Part shown: piece after piece, positions 1 through 7,542 of the stretch
How the letters are laid out: each line of letters begins with the position of its first letter
How positions within the stretch are numbered: the stretch's first letter is position 1
Origin: Spirochaetaceae bacterium
GTDB lineage: Bacteria > Spirochaetota > Spirochaetia > Treponematales > Breznakiellaceae
Length of the DNA: 35,025 nt
Reading direction: 5' to 3'
Assembly (NCBI GenBank): GCA_031280035.1
Contig: JAITHJ010000054.1
Coordinates: 1-35,025 of the forward strand
Notes under the pieces: generated by a model
Seen by the model: only the letters and a program-made list of their open reading frames with translations
What the model was told of the DNA's origin: nothing
Databases searched by the model: none
Position numbers and translations under genes: made by a program

Positions 1-30
1 ATGTGTCAAGTCCTGAAATCGGATTGTTTG

Positions 31-1158
31 TCAGGATGAGCAAAGCCTTTCCACAATCTGTAGAGCCGCATCCCACTGAGAATCCATCGAGCGAATCAAG
101 GCGATCTGATTCCGGCAGCGGTCTAGGTTATGCTGGGGACGCTTGATATGGTAGTAATGATCCCCCTCAAGGTAGTCGGTAAGAAAGCGCAGCGCCATAA
201 TCTGGGTAATGTTCCTGCCCGACTCGGCAATCAAGGCGGTCTCTTCTCCGATAAGAAACTCAAGAGCCTGCGAAAGATAGCCGTCCAGCAGCGCCTGAAA
301 ATAAGCCAAATCGAAGGCAACTTTCGCAAGATCCCGTTCGTCTTCTTCGGCACGGGTCGTTACCGTGCGGATAAGATCGCCCACATCGAACAGACTCGTG
401 CCCGGCATCACCGTATCCAAATCCGCCACACAGAGCGCCCTGCCGTCCTTGTCGTCGATAAGGATATTATTCATCTTGGTATCATTGTGGCAAATCCGTT
501 CCGGTATACGGCTGTCTCGAAGAGAGCGGACAAGGATGCTTCCCCGCTCCTCATTCTCCCGCATAAAATCGATTTCCGGCTCAACCTCTTTTGCCCTGCC
601 GCATGAATCTTTTTCAAGCGCCGCATAAAAACGGACATACCGTTTTTCCATGTCGTGAAAACCGGGAATCGCGTCGTGGAGACGGGGCGGGGGAAGGCTG
701 GCAAGCTGCTTCTGGAAATTGCCGATACTCGCCCCCAGAAAACGAGCCTCCTTTGGCGAGGCGGTAACTTCAAGGGTTTTTGTACCCTCGATAAACAGAT
801 ACGTGCGCCACCAGTTTCCGTCAGCATCACGGGCAAAAGGCTTGCCGTCCCATGCCGGAATCACACGGAGCGTTTTCCGGCTCCAATCCGGTTCCCCGTC
901 TGTAATAAGCTTTTGGGCTATATGATCCGTAACGCGGCAGATGTTTTCCATAATCTCGTCAGGCCGGATAAAGATACTGCTGTTAATCCGCTGGTGAATA
1001 TAGCGCAGCCGTGTTCCCGCCTGATTCCAGCAAGATACAAACGTCTCGTTGATATGCCCGCCGCCAAAAGGCGCCGCGTTTTCAAATTCACCGTAAATGA
1101 CAAAAAGCCTGACCACCGCAGGTAATACTGACAACTCCATAAAAGCATAGTACTTCAA
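31..1158 (-). CDS. APH-fold sugar kinase, N-acetylhexosamine 1-kinase (NahK)-like
   Basis: This 375-residue protein belongs to the aminoglycoside phosphotransferase/choline kinase fold. A glycine-rich ATP loop (FGGGHINETF, residues 31-40) is followed by the catalytic-loop motif HND (224-226, in ICHNDTKMNNIL) and the metal-binding segment VADLD (244-248) with TVMPG after it. This particular form of the two motifs, with K after the catalytic loop Asp-Thr and DLDTVMPG, is that of N-acetylhexosamine 1-kinases, which phosphorylate GlcNAc/GalNAc at C1 with ATP. The length (about 360 in that family) fits a complete gene. The longest frame begins at a TTG; an ATG seven codons in (1138-1140) is an equally likely start and neither has a clear Shine-Dalgarno. 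The gene is GC-rich compared with the glycosyltransferase upstream. The substrate is an inference; another sugar or amino-alcohol kinase is possible. Confidence 0.75.
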   Translation of the reverse strand: MKYYAFMELSVLPAVVRLFVIYGEFENAAPFGGGHINETFVSCWNQAGTRLRYIHQRINSSIFIRPDEIMENICRVTDHIAQKLITDGEPDWSRKTLRVIPAWDGKPFARDADGNWWRTYLFIEGTKTLEVTASPKEARFLGASIGNFQKQLASLPPPRLHDAIPGFHDMEKRYVRFYAALEKDSCGRAKEVEPEIDFMRENEERGSILVRSLRDSRIPERICHNDTKMNNILIDDKDGRALCVADLDTVMPGTSLFDVGDLIRTVTTRAEEDERDLAKVAFDLAYFQALLDGYLSQALEFLIGEETALIAESGRNITQIMALRFLTDYLEGDHYYHIKRPQHNLDRCRNQIALIRSMDSQWDAALQIVERLCSS

Positions 1159-1318
1159 GACTCGAAATTATGCCATAGCGGGACAACGGCGGAAAAAGAC
1201 CCTGCCGCAATGAAACGCGGGAATTTCTTCTGCCGCTATATAACGCGCCGGTATTATCTATTTTTTATTTACTAGACTTGTTCGGTAACTAGGGACAGGC
1301 AAGATTGCCGCACATGAG

Positions 1319-2296
1319 TTAGCGAACAAGCCTACTATATCTTTCTTCCAGCTTTTTATATATCACAGGAATGTATTTGTTCATAATCGAATCATTCTTT
1401 TCTTCATTTCTATCACCGCCATAAAAATTCTGCATAGACCTTTTCTCATCTTTATGATCCGCCATCCCCCTTTGTCTTTTTTGTAAAAATTCTTCATACG
1501 ATTTACCAAAGTAATGGTTTATTCTTATTTGGTCAAAAACAACACCGGAAAACGGACCTTTTATAACTTCTTTATTAGTATTTACACAAAATTTGCCGGC
1601 TCTATATACAGCATCATGAATGTTTATCTGAAGAACATATCGGGGGTTTACTATCGTTTTTATATGTCCGTTACTGTGAAAATTTTTTTCTGAATGATCC
1701 TTAAACCGTTCAATTACAAGCCCTTCTGTTTTGGTCTGCCGTCCACTGCTTCCATATACCAGCCAATTAATTCCAAGACCGCCGTAACCTTCAAATCTTT
1801 TTAATAACTCTGATATGGTTTCTGTTGAAATTGGAACAATAAACTCGTCGCAGTCAATCACCGCAAGCCAATATGTTTCCTTTCTTGCTTTTTCTAAAAT
1901 ATCATGATACACCCACATTTGCTTTTGTGTTCCGGGACAGTATTCATATTCAACAATTCCATCTTCTATATAAGGCGCTAAAATTTCTTTTAGATTATCT
2001 TCAGACTCATTATCATAAATATAAAATTTATTTACGCCAACTAATAAATGATACTCTATCCATTCGGCTATATATGGCCCTTCATTTTTTATTATCGCCA
2101 CAACAGATAAATAATTTTGAGTTATATAATTACCGTATTTTATAGACAGGTAAATACTCTTAAAAAAATCCGATAGTTTAACACGTATTTTTGCTAAATT
2201 ATTCCATTGTTCTTCCGTAAGTCTTTTTTTTAGATATGGTTTAATACCATTTAAATATCCATGCCGTAATTTTTGAAATAGTATGTTTTTTGTCAT
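1319..2296 (-). CDS. GT92/GT2-like glycosyltransferase (DUF23 type)
   Basis: A 325-residue glycosyltransferase with the pattern of the GT92/Glyco_tranf_2_4 group. After a basic N-terminal region comes IIKNEGPYIAEWIEYHL (about residues 68-84), then YIYDNESEDN (92-101) and the metal/nucleotide-sugar binding DCDEF (148-152), the DxD motif of GT-A folds. No membrane segment or signal peptide is visible, so it should work in the cytoplasm or at the inner face of the membrane on a surface glycan. The ATG start has an SD-like GGGGA about nine bases upstream, but that sequence lies in a small hairpin (see 2298-2310). The gene is strikingly AT-rich relative to the genes on either side and stands alone, suggesting acquisition by transfer. 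The donor sugar and acceptor cannot be told from sequence. Confidence 0.8.
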   Translation of the reverse strand: MTKNILFQKLRHGYLNGIKPYLKKRLTEEQWNNLAKIRVKLSDFFKSIYLSIKYGNYITQNYLSVVAIIKNEGPYIAEWIEYHLLVGVNKFYIYDNESEDNLKEILAPYIEDGIVEYEYCPGTQKQMWVYHDILEKARKETYWLAVIDCDEFIVPISTETISELLKRFEGYGGLGINWLVYGSSGRQTKTEGLVIERFKDHSEKNFHSNGHIKTIVNPRYVLQINIHDAVYRAGKFCVNTNKEVIKGPFSGVVFDQIRINHYFGKSYEEFLQKRQRGMADHKDEKRSMQNFYGGDRNEEKNDSIMNKYIPVIYKKLEERYSRLVR

Positions 2297-2297
2297 C

Positions 2298-2310
2298 GGG
2301 GAATGTCCCC
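2298..2310 (-). promoter_or_regulatory. Hairpin covering the Shine-Dalgarno of the glycosyltransferase gene
   Basis: Immediately upstream of the ATG at 2296 the minus strand reads GGGGACATTCCCC, a five-base-pair stem with a three-base loop. The 5' arm is the only SD-like element in front of the gene, and the 3' arm ends one base before the start codon. If it forms in the mRNA it would hide the ribosome site. It could alternatively be the edge of a REP-like repeat. Confidence 0.4.
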
Positions 2311-2369
2311 TGACACTTGAAAGAGTGTGATTACATTACAAACGAAGTGACTGAAAGGGTTCTGGCTGC

Positions 2370-2383
2370 GGGGGGGGGGGGGG
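2370..2383. repeat. Homopolymeric G tract, 14 bases
   Basis: An uninterrupted run of 14 G (C on the minus strand) lies 74-87 bases upstream of the glycosyltransferase start and at the 5' edge of the thioredoxin remnant. On the minus strand a perfect TATAAT hexamer (2395-2390) sits just upstream of it, so a transcript started there would begin in or next to the C run. No good -35 box is visible. Tracts of this length are prone to slippage. Confidence 0.9.
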
Positions 2384-2401
2384 TAGTAAATTATACTGCG
2401 C

Positions 2402-2703
2402 TGTACAGCGCTGGTTTTTACCGCTGTGCTTTTTTCTACACTGTGTAAGATTCTGCCGCTTTGCATAACAGACAGCATATCAGTCCGGCGGGAGTTTATC
2501 AATAGACGGAAGCTGCCGATTATCTTGATGAATTGCTCAGCAAAGTATGGAAAGAGCCGTCATTTTTTCTGGGTTCGGTTCCTGTTGTCGTTTTTTATAA
2601 TAATGGTAAAGAAATATGCCGAAAACACGGCTTCATGGTGAAATCCGCCCTAAATGCTTTTTTGCATGAGACTTTGAACGAACCGGCGGCGGAGCGGATC
2701 TGA
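2402..2703 (+). pseudogene. Frameshifted remnant of a thioredoxin-family gene
   Basis: The two halves of a thioredoxin-like sequence lie in different frames. From about 2402 one frame reads ALVFTAVLFSTLCKILP, resembling the beta-strand and active-site helix of thioredoxins, although the CxxC pair is not intact. From about 2506 the next frame reads YLDELLSK and then SVPVVVFYNNGKEI (2575 onward), which matches the cis-proline strand and the following hairpin of thioredoxin, and ends with a C-terminal helix and TGA at 2701-2703. A TAG at 2503-2505 blocks upstream reading in the second frame, and no convincing start codon or ribosome site is present. The family call is by eye from the cis-Pro region and is moderately secure. 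The N-terminal half is weaker. Confidence 0.5.
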
Positions 2704-2810
2704 ATACAGGTCAGACATAACCCTTGTCAGGGGAGTTCCCATTTTGCTGCACCGCTTGATAAAACGGCTGAACCATTAATATGCATAGAAAAATGTTGTT
2801 TGAAAATCTC

Positions 2811-2839
2811 TTGACAAACTTGGAAAAATCAATTAAATT
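2811..2839 (+). promoter_or_regulatory. Sigma70-type promoter for tatD
   Basis: A consensus TTGACA (2811-2816) is followed after exactly 17 bases by TAAATT (2834-2839). A transcript would start near 2846, about 40 bases upstream of the tatD start, in an otherwise AT-rich non-coding stretch. Confidence 0.55.
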
Positions 2840-2886
2840 TAAAAATCCGTTTTCAGAATGTTTAGAGAACGGAGATAATCTTTAAT

Positions 2887-3672
2887 TTGGAAAAAGCCAT
2901 GCAATATTTTGATACTCACGCCCATATAGGGCTTATTGATGATGATCCTATAAAGCAGCTTCTTATCACTCAAGAAGCGCGGCAGGCTGGTATTACGCGC
3001 ATACTCTCGATTTGTAATAACCTGCATGACTTTGCTAAAGTGTATGAAAACCTAAAGTCCGCCTCAAATGTTTACTACGCAACGGGCGTTTCGCCGTCTG
3101 AAGTGCAAAATCCCGGAAAAGACTGGCTTTTAACAATAAAACAGAACGCCCAGCTGCCGCGCGTTGTAGCAATAGGCGAGATTGGTTTGGACTATTATCA
3201 TAAATTCGGTGATAAAACAGCCCAAATTGAACTTTTTATCCAACAATTGGATGTCGCTTCCCGTTTAGATGTTCCTGTTGTAATTCATAACCGTGAAGCA
3301 GGCCGTGATGTTCTTGACATTCTGCGGGATAGGCTTCCGCCAAAAGGCGGCGTATTGCACTGTTATTCTGAAAATGCCGAATATGCAAAAAAAGCGCTTA
3401 AATTGAATCTATATTTTTCATTCGCGGGTAATTTAACCTACAAGAATGCGCGGAATTTGCACGAAACTGTAAGCGTTTTACCGCTCGATCGTATAATGGT
3501 CGAATCAGAAAGTCCGTTTATGGTGCCGTCGGAACACCGCGGTAAACGGAATATGCCCAAATATATTTCATTAACAGTACAGTGTCTTGCCAGCATGCTT
3601 GAGATAAGCTGTGAAAAGACAGCCGATATCCTCTGGGAAAATTCAAATAAATTTTTCGGTTTGCCGCAGTAA
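2887..3672 (+). CDS. tatD: TatD-family metal-dependent hydrolase/DNase
   Basis: This protein of 261 residues (257 if started at the ATG at 2899) is a TatD-family TIM-barrel hydrolase, a group of metal-dependent DNases/exonucleases acting in the cytoplasm. Visible ligands are HAH near the N terminus (DTHAHIG), GEIGLDYY with the bridging Glu, VVIHNREA and LHCYSE with the two later histidines. The final motif, normally ETDxP, reads VESESPFM, so the expected Asp is a Glu. The start given is the TTG with GGAG 12 bases upstream; the ATG four codons later is the alternative. It has its own promoter and converges on the cytidylate-kinase-like gene 19 bases away. Confidence 0.88.
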   Translation: MEKAMQYFDTHAHIGLIDDDPIKQLLITQEARQAGITRILSICNNLHDFAKVYENLKSASNVYYATGVSPSEVQNPGKDWLLTIKQNAQLPRVVAIGEIGLDYYHKFGDKTAQIELFIQQLDVASRLDVPVVIHNREAGRDVLDILRDRLPPKGGVLHCYSENAEYAKKALKLNLYFSFAGNLTYKNARNLHETVSVLPLDRIMVESESPFMVPSEHRGKRNMPKYISLTVQCLASMLEISCEKTADILWENSNKFFGLPQ

Positions 3673-3686
3673 GCGGTCTTACGGCA
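3662..3686 (+). terminator. Possible hairpin between convergent genes
   Basis: The tatD stop region can fold as TGCC-(gca bulge)-GTAAG-cggt-CTTAC-GGCA, nine pairs with a three-base bulge. It lies at the meeting point of two convergent genes but has no T run after it, so it is only a weak terminator candidate. Confidence 0.25.
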
Positions 3687-3691
3687 GAACT

Positions 3692-4231
3692 CTATAAAGA
3701 TGAATATTTTTTCTCTACGGCTTCAATTATTAGAGCGGCTGTTTCTTCCGCGCTGTACTTATCAGTGTCTATTATCAAATCGGCAAACTGATACTCATTG
3801 TTGTTTATAGTATACAAACTCAGATAACGTTCACTGTCTTGTTTGTCACGGTTTTTAGTGAACGTTTTTACAGCGGTAAAATCACCGCCTTCGCGCTTTA
3901 CAATCCGGTGCGCTCTGGTATCGGCTTTGCCTTCAAGATAAACTTTTAAGTCAGCTTCGGGAAGCAGCCATATCGCAAGGCGCGAGCCGAGAACGCAGCA
4001 TATACTTTCTCTGGCCATTTCTAACTGCCGTCTGTCAACTTCTTTATCCCAGCTGTCATCAGCCGCAGCGGCCTTCATTACTTCTTCAAGCGTCATGTTA
4101 TGCTCAGCCGCAAGATTGCGAAAAGTAAAGTTTATCAGTTTGTATCCAAGCTTTTCCGCTACAAGCTGACTTACAGTCGTGTTCCCAGAACCGCTTTTGC
4201 CTGAAATCGCTATCTTAATATTTTTCTTCAT
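3692..4231 (-). CDS. Cytidylate-kinase-like P-loop kinase
   Basis: About 179 residues, of the short (d)CMP/nucleoside-monophosphate kinase-like type that transfers phosphate from ATP to CMP/dCMP. The N terminus has a beta strand and a P-loop-like GKSGSGNTT. The next segments, KLGYKLINFTFRNLAAE and REGGDF with several Arg (TRAHRIVKRE), fit the NMP-binding and lid regions. The Walker A lysine is replaced by Asn (GxxxxGNT). The frame is open to a GTG at 4246, but a good promoter (4254-4282) would start transcription near 4247, so the ATG at 4231 is preferred; no clear Shine-Dalgarno precedes either. The CMP kinase role is inferred from overall resemblance. A related kinase with another substrate is possible. 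Confidence 0.7.
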   Translation of the reverse strand: MKKNIKIAISGKSGSGNTTVSQLVAEKLGYKLINFTFRNLAAEHNMTLEEVMKAAAADDSWDKEVDRRQLEMARESICCVLGSRLAIWLLPEADLKVYLEGKADTRAHRIVKREGGDFTAVKTFTKNRDKQDSERYLSLYTINNNEYQFADLIIDTDKYSAEETAALIIEAVEKKYSSL

Positions 4232-4253
4232 CTGTGTATTATACACATCATTA

Positions 4254-4282
4254 TATTTACGCTATATAGATAAGAATGTCAA
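4254..4282 (-). promoter_or_regulatory. Sigma70-type promoter for the cytidylate-kinase-like gene
   Basis: On the minus strand a perfect TTGACA (4282-4277) is separated by 17 bases from TAAATA (4259-4254). Transcription would begin near 4247, giving a leader of about 16 bases before the ATG at 4231. Confidence 0.5.
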
Positions 4283-4370
4283 CACGCTGTCTTTGACAGA
4301 TGAGCCAGTGTTTCTTTGCGGTAAACGGACTTCCCGCTATTGATTTTTTGCGTTAAACTCATCTGCACAC

Positions 4371-5297
4371 ATGAATCTTGAAGCTTTTATTCTTGGATGC
4401 GGCGGAATGATGCCTTTGCCGCGCCGGCATCTTACATCGGTCTTGTTAAGGCGTGAAGGGGACTTATTCCTTTTTGACGGAGGAGAAGGAACCCAGGTAA
4501 GTCTTCGCCGTCTTAATCTGCGCTGGAAAAAAATTTCAGCGATTTTTGTAAGCCATATTCACGCAGATCACGTTACCGGTATTCCCGGCCTTCTTATGCT
4601 TTCATCGCAGGTTGACAGAAGCGAGCCTATGTACATTTATGGTCCTCCGCGTATTGGCGATTATATAGAGATGAGCCGGCGTATACTTGATATGTATATC
4701 AATTACGAAATCATCGTTAAAGAAATTACCGAACCGGGCATAATTTACAAAGCCAAAGATTTTACTATCCGGGCTTTTCGCCTTAGGCATACAAAGAACT
4801 GTTTTGGCTATACATTGGAAGAGTATGACCGCCCCGGCGAGTTTTACCCTGAAAAGGCCAAGAATTTGGGTGTTCCCGTGGGGCCTTTGTGGGGAAAACT
4901 CCAGCGCGGCGAGCCTGTTGCTTTAAACGGCGGGAATATTATTGAACCGCATGATGTTATGGGCGCGGCGCGGCGCGGCAGGAAGTTTTCTTTTGTTACA
5001 GACAGTCTGTATTTTCCTGAAATAGCCGGCGAGGTTAAAAACTCCGATCTTTTTGTGTGTGAAGGAATGTTTGAAAACGCCCTTGAGGAAGACGCCCGTG
5101 AAAAAAAGCACATGACGGCGCTTCAGGCCGCTGTTATTGCCCGCGCGGCGTGCGTTAAAAAACTTGCTCTGATCCATTACAGTCCCCGTTACGCTGATGC
5201 GGAACTGCGAATTTTGCTTGAAGAGGCGCAAAGCATTTTTCCAGACACTGAACTTTCACGCGACAGGATGATTTTTCCTATCGAATTTGAGGGTTAA
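4371..5297 (+). CDS. rnz: Ribonuclease Z
   Basis: A 308-residue metallo-beta-lactamase fold endoribonuclease that trims the 3' trailer of tRNA precursors. The zinc-binding HxHxDH is SHIHADH at residues 61-67, preceded by FDGGEGTQ (35-42), the usual RNase Z N-terminal strand. Later come the expected RLRHT with a metal-ligand His, FVTDS with the bridging Asp, and a C-terminal IHYSPRY with the last His. The length matches the short bacterial form (about 300-320). It is the first gene of a rightward run with the HAD phosphatase and scpAB. The ATG is the only sensible start, though no clear ribosome site is seen. Confidence 0.93.
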   Translation: MNLEAFILGCGGMMPLPRRHLTSVLLRREGDLFLFDGGEGTQVSLRRLNLRWKKISAIFVSHIHADHVTGIPGLLMLSSQVDRSEPMYIYGPPRIGDYIEMSRRILDMYINYEIIVKEITEPGIIYKAKDFTIRAFRLRHTKNCFGYTLEEYDRPGEFYPEKAKNLGVPVGPLWGKLQRGEPVALNGGNIIEPHDVMGAARRGRKFSFVTDSLYFPEIAGEVKNSDLFVCEGMFENALEEDAREKKHMTALQAAVIARAACVKKLALIHYSPRYADAELRILLEEAQSIFPDTELSRDRMIFPIEFEG

Positions 5298-5365
5298 ATT
5301 ACTGGAAATGACTTTTTCAGGGACGCTTGATTTGAAAATTAAAGTCTATTACTATACAGGCAGTT

Positions 5366-6199
5366 ATGGCGTTTAAACTTATTGCTTTGGATCTTGATGA
5401 TACGCTTTTACGTTCTGATTTGACAATTTCATCACGTACGCGGAATGCTGTTAAAAAAGCTGTCTCTGCCGGCGTTAGAATTGCGTTTGCCACAGGACGT
5501 GTGCCAAGCGCATTGTCAAATTATGTTAAAATGCTTGGCCTGAACAAGAATGAAGGCTGCCTTGTCTGCGGGAATGGAACGATGATTATAAGCAGCGTAA
5601 CCGGAGAATTGATTGATGAAGTTTATCTGCCTGTAAAAGATGCGCTTGCGGCATTCGATTTAATTGACGCGGAAGATTTTTCGGCGCAGATATACGATGG
5701 CAGCAATATTATTGTGTCGCGCCGAAATGAGTTTTCGAATACTGATGAAAAACTTACCGGAATGAAGCAGGTTATTCCTGAAAATTTCCGTTCTTTTCTT
5801 GCTGAAAAAAGAACGCATAAAATTGTAGTTCCCGCCGATCCAATGCTTTTAAAGCCGCTTGAACGGATACTTCGTAATGTTATGGGAGATAAGCTGACTT
5901 TGTTTACAAGCAAACCGTACTATCTTGAGCTTCTTCCGCCGGATTGTAATAAGGGAACGGCGCTTGAAAAGATAGCGGCTAAATTCGAAATCGCCAGAGA
6001 AGAGGTTATGGCGTTTGGAGATTCGATGAATGATGAAGCGATGATACGCTGGGCAGGCTGCGGAATTGCAATGTGCAACGGAGACAGCAGAATTAAAGAT
6101 GCAGCGCGGATGATAACAGAGAAATCAAACGATGAAGACGGTGTTGCCATTATAATTGAACGCCACATTCTTTCCGGTCTTCCATTACCGTCTAAATAG
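5366..6199 (+). CDS. Cof-type HAD-IIB family phosphatase
   Basis: This 277-residue protein is a haloacid-dehalogenase superfamily hydrolase of the Cof/IIB subgroup, which dephosphorylates sugar phosphates, nucleotides or cofactors. Motif I is DLDDTLL (residues 9-15, nucleophile D9 and acid/base D11). Motif II is FATGR, and the conserved Lys is in CNKGTALEKIA, followed by motif III/IV GDSMNDEAM near residues 218-226. The C2 cap between motifs II and III is present, as in IIB enzymes. It starts at ATG with AGG nine bases upstream, 68 bases after rnz and 11 bases before scpA, and is probably cotranscribed. The substrate cannot be deduced. Confidence 0.88.
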   Translation: MAFKLIALDLDDTLLRSDLTISSRTRNAVKKAVSAGVRIAFATGRVPSALSNYVKMLGLNKNEGCLVCGNGTMIISSVTGELIDEVYLPVKDALAAFDLIDAEDFSAQIYDGSNIIVSRRNEFSNTDEKLTGMKQVIPENFRSFLAEKRTHKIVVPADPMLLKPLERILRNVMGDKLTLFTSKPYYLELLPPDCNKGTALEKIAAKFEIAREEVMAFGDSMNDEAMIRWAGCGIAMCNGDSRIKDAARMITEKSNDEDGVAIIIERHILSGLPLPSK

Positions 6200-6210
6200 C
6201 AGGAATTTAT

Positions 6211-6987
6211 ATGACGGAATTATCGATAAATCATGATGAAAAAAGAAAAAAACCGCATAGTTTTACATTAGAAAGATTTGAAGGCCCGCTTGATATTCTT
6301 CTCTATCTTATAAAAAAGAATGAGGTAAATCTTTATGACATTCCAATATCGGAGATAACAGAACAGTATCTTTCATATTTGAAATTCTGTGAAAAACTTG
6401 ACCTTGATGATTTGACGGATTTTTATGCAACTGCTGCAATGCTTTTATACATAAAATCACGAATGCTGCTTCCAGTTGAATTTAATGAAGAAGACGAAAT
6501 TGAAGATCCCCGTGAAGAACTTGTTGATAAACTGATTGAGCATCAAAAGTTCAAAAAACTTTCTGAATTGATGGAAGAAAAAGAACGTGAGGCTGAGTGG
6601 GTTATCGAGCGAAAAAAGTTACAGCGCAGCCTGCCTTTTGACGATGAAAAGCTTTGGGAAAAAATAGACGTATGGGATTTATTAAAAACATTTTCAAATC
6701 TGACAAAAAATCTTTCTATTGAACGCATAATTGATCTGTATGAGGAAGTTTCAATCAACGAAAAAATCGTATTGATTGAAGAATTTATTGAAAAAAAAGG
6801 AGAACTAATGTTTACAGAACTTTTGGTACGTAAAGGTTCTCTTATGGATGTTGTATGTGCGTTTCTTGCGATACTTGAGGCTGTCAAACTACGCTTAATA
6901 ACGATATATCAAAACAAAATGTTTGGTGATATTTTAATACGAGGCTATCAGGCAAATACAGTTCTAGAGGAGGAAAATCTTGCTTAA
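6211..6987 (+). CDS. scpA: Segregation and condensation protein A
   Basis: A 258-residue kleisin subunit that bridges the SMC heads together with ScpB and helps organise and segregate the chromosome. The N terminus has the family hallmark FEGPLDILLYLIKKNEVNLYDIPI, here from about residue 23, followed by an acidic stretch (EEDEIEDPREEL) and a C-terminal winged helix that contacts SMC. ATG is preceded by AGGAA six bases upstream. The 3' end overlaps scpB by eight bases, which indicates translational coupling of the two partners. Confidence 0.95.
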   Translation: MTELSINHDEKRKKPHSFTLERFEGPLDILLYLIKKNEVNLYDIPISEITEQYLSYLKFCEKLDLDDLTDFYATAAMLLYIKSRMLLPVEFNEEDEIEDPREELVDKLIEHQKFKKLSELMEEKEREAEWVIERKKLQRSLPFDDEKLWEKIDVWDLLKTFSNLTKNLSIERIIDLYEEVSINEKIVLIEEFIEKKGELMFTELLVRKGSLMDVVCAFLAILEAVKLRLITIYQNKMFGDILIRGYQANTVLEEENLA

Positions 6988-7519
6988 TGACGCGGCATTG
7001 GTAGAAGCTGTTTTACATCTTGAATCTGAGCCTTTGGACGTGCATGCTCTTGCCCAGATTGCAGTTATCAGTGAAGAGCGCGTTGAATCGGCGCTTGATG
7101 TACTTCGTGAACGGTATGCGGCAAATGATTCTGGAATTGAAATTACGGCTGTATCCGGCGGGCTTCTGCTTTCTCCAAAAAAAGAACTTTGGGATCTACT
7201 CCGTGAACGGTATGGCAAAAAGAATGAAGGCAGGCTGTCCCGCGCGGCAATGGAAACGTTAGCCATAATCGCCTATTCGCAGCCTGTTACCCGCAGCGAG
7301 ATTGAGATGATACGAGGCGTTCAGGCTGATAATATGATACGCATACTGCTTGAACGGAATTTGATTCGTGAATCAGGAAAAAAAGATATTCCCGGAAAAC
7401 CGGCGCAATATTCCACAACAAAAGAATTCCTCCAGTTTTTTAGGATGGAAAGCATAGCCGATCTTCCCAAATTAACCGGAGCTGACGCCGATAAATTTGA
7501 ACTTGAAGAGAACGTATAA
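6980..7519 (+). CDS. scpB: Segregation and condensation protein B
   Basis: A 179-residue ScpB, the tandem winged-helix partner of ScpA in the SMC complex. The conserved second winged helix reads LSRAAMETLAIIAYSQPVTRSEIE and then the family signature IRGV, ending in GKPAQYSTTKEFL. The TTG start at 6980 is well supported by GAGGAGG at 6967-6973 and overlaps the scpA stop. This size is normal for the family. Confidence 0.94.
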   Translation: MLNDAALVEAVLHLESEPLDVHALAQIAVISEERVESALDVLRERYAANDSGIEITAVSGGLLLSPKKELWDLLRERYGKKNEGRLSRAAMETLAIIAYSQPVTRSEIEMIRGVQADNMIRILLERNLIRESGKKDIPGKPAQYSTTKEFLQFFRMESIADLPKLTGADADKFELEENV

Positions 7520-7542
7520 TAAAAATTTCTGCGGAAGATATT

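Noticed and set aside
1284-2312. Insertion element flanking the glycosyltransferase, based on GGGACA-type words at both ends
   Set aside because: No transposase, no clear terminal inverted repeats or target duplications; kept only as a possible repeat remnant.
2293-2502. Minus-strand open frame crossing the G tract
   Set aside because: It has a proline run from the tract, no family, and overlaps the promoter and the pseudogene.
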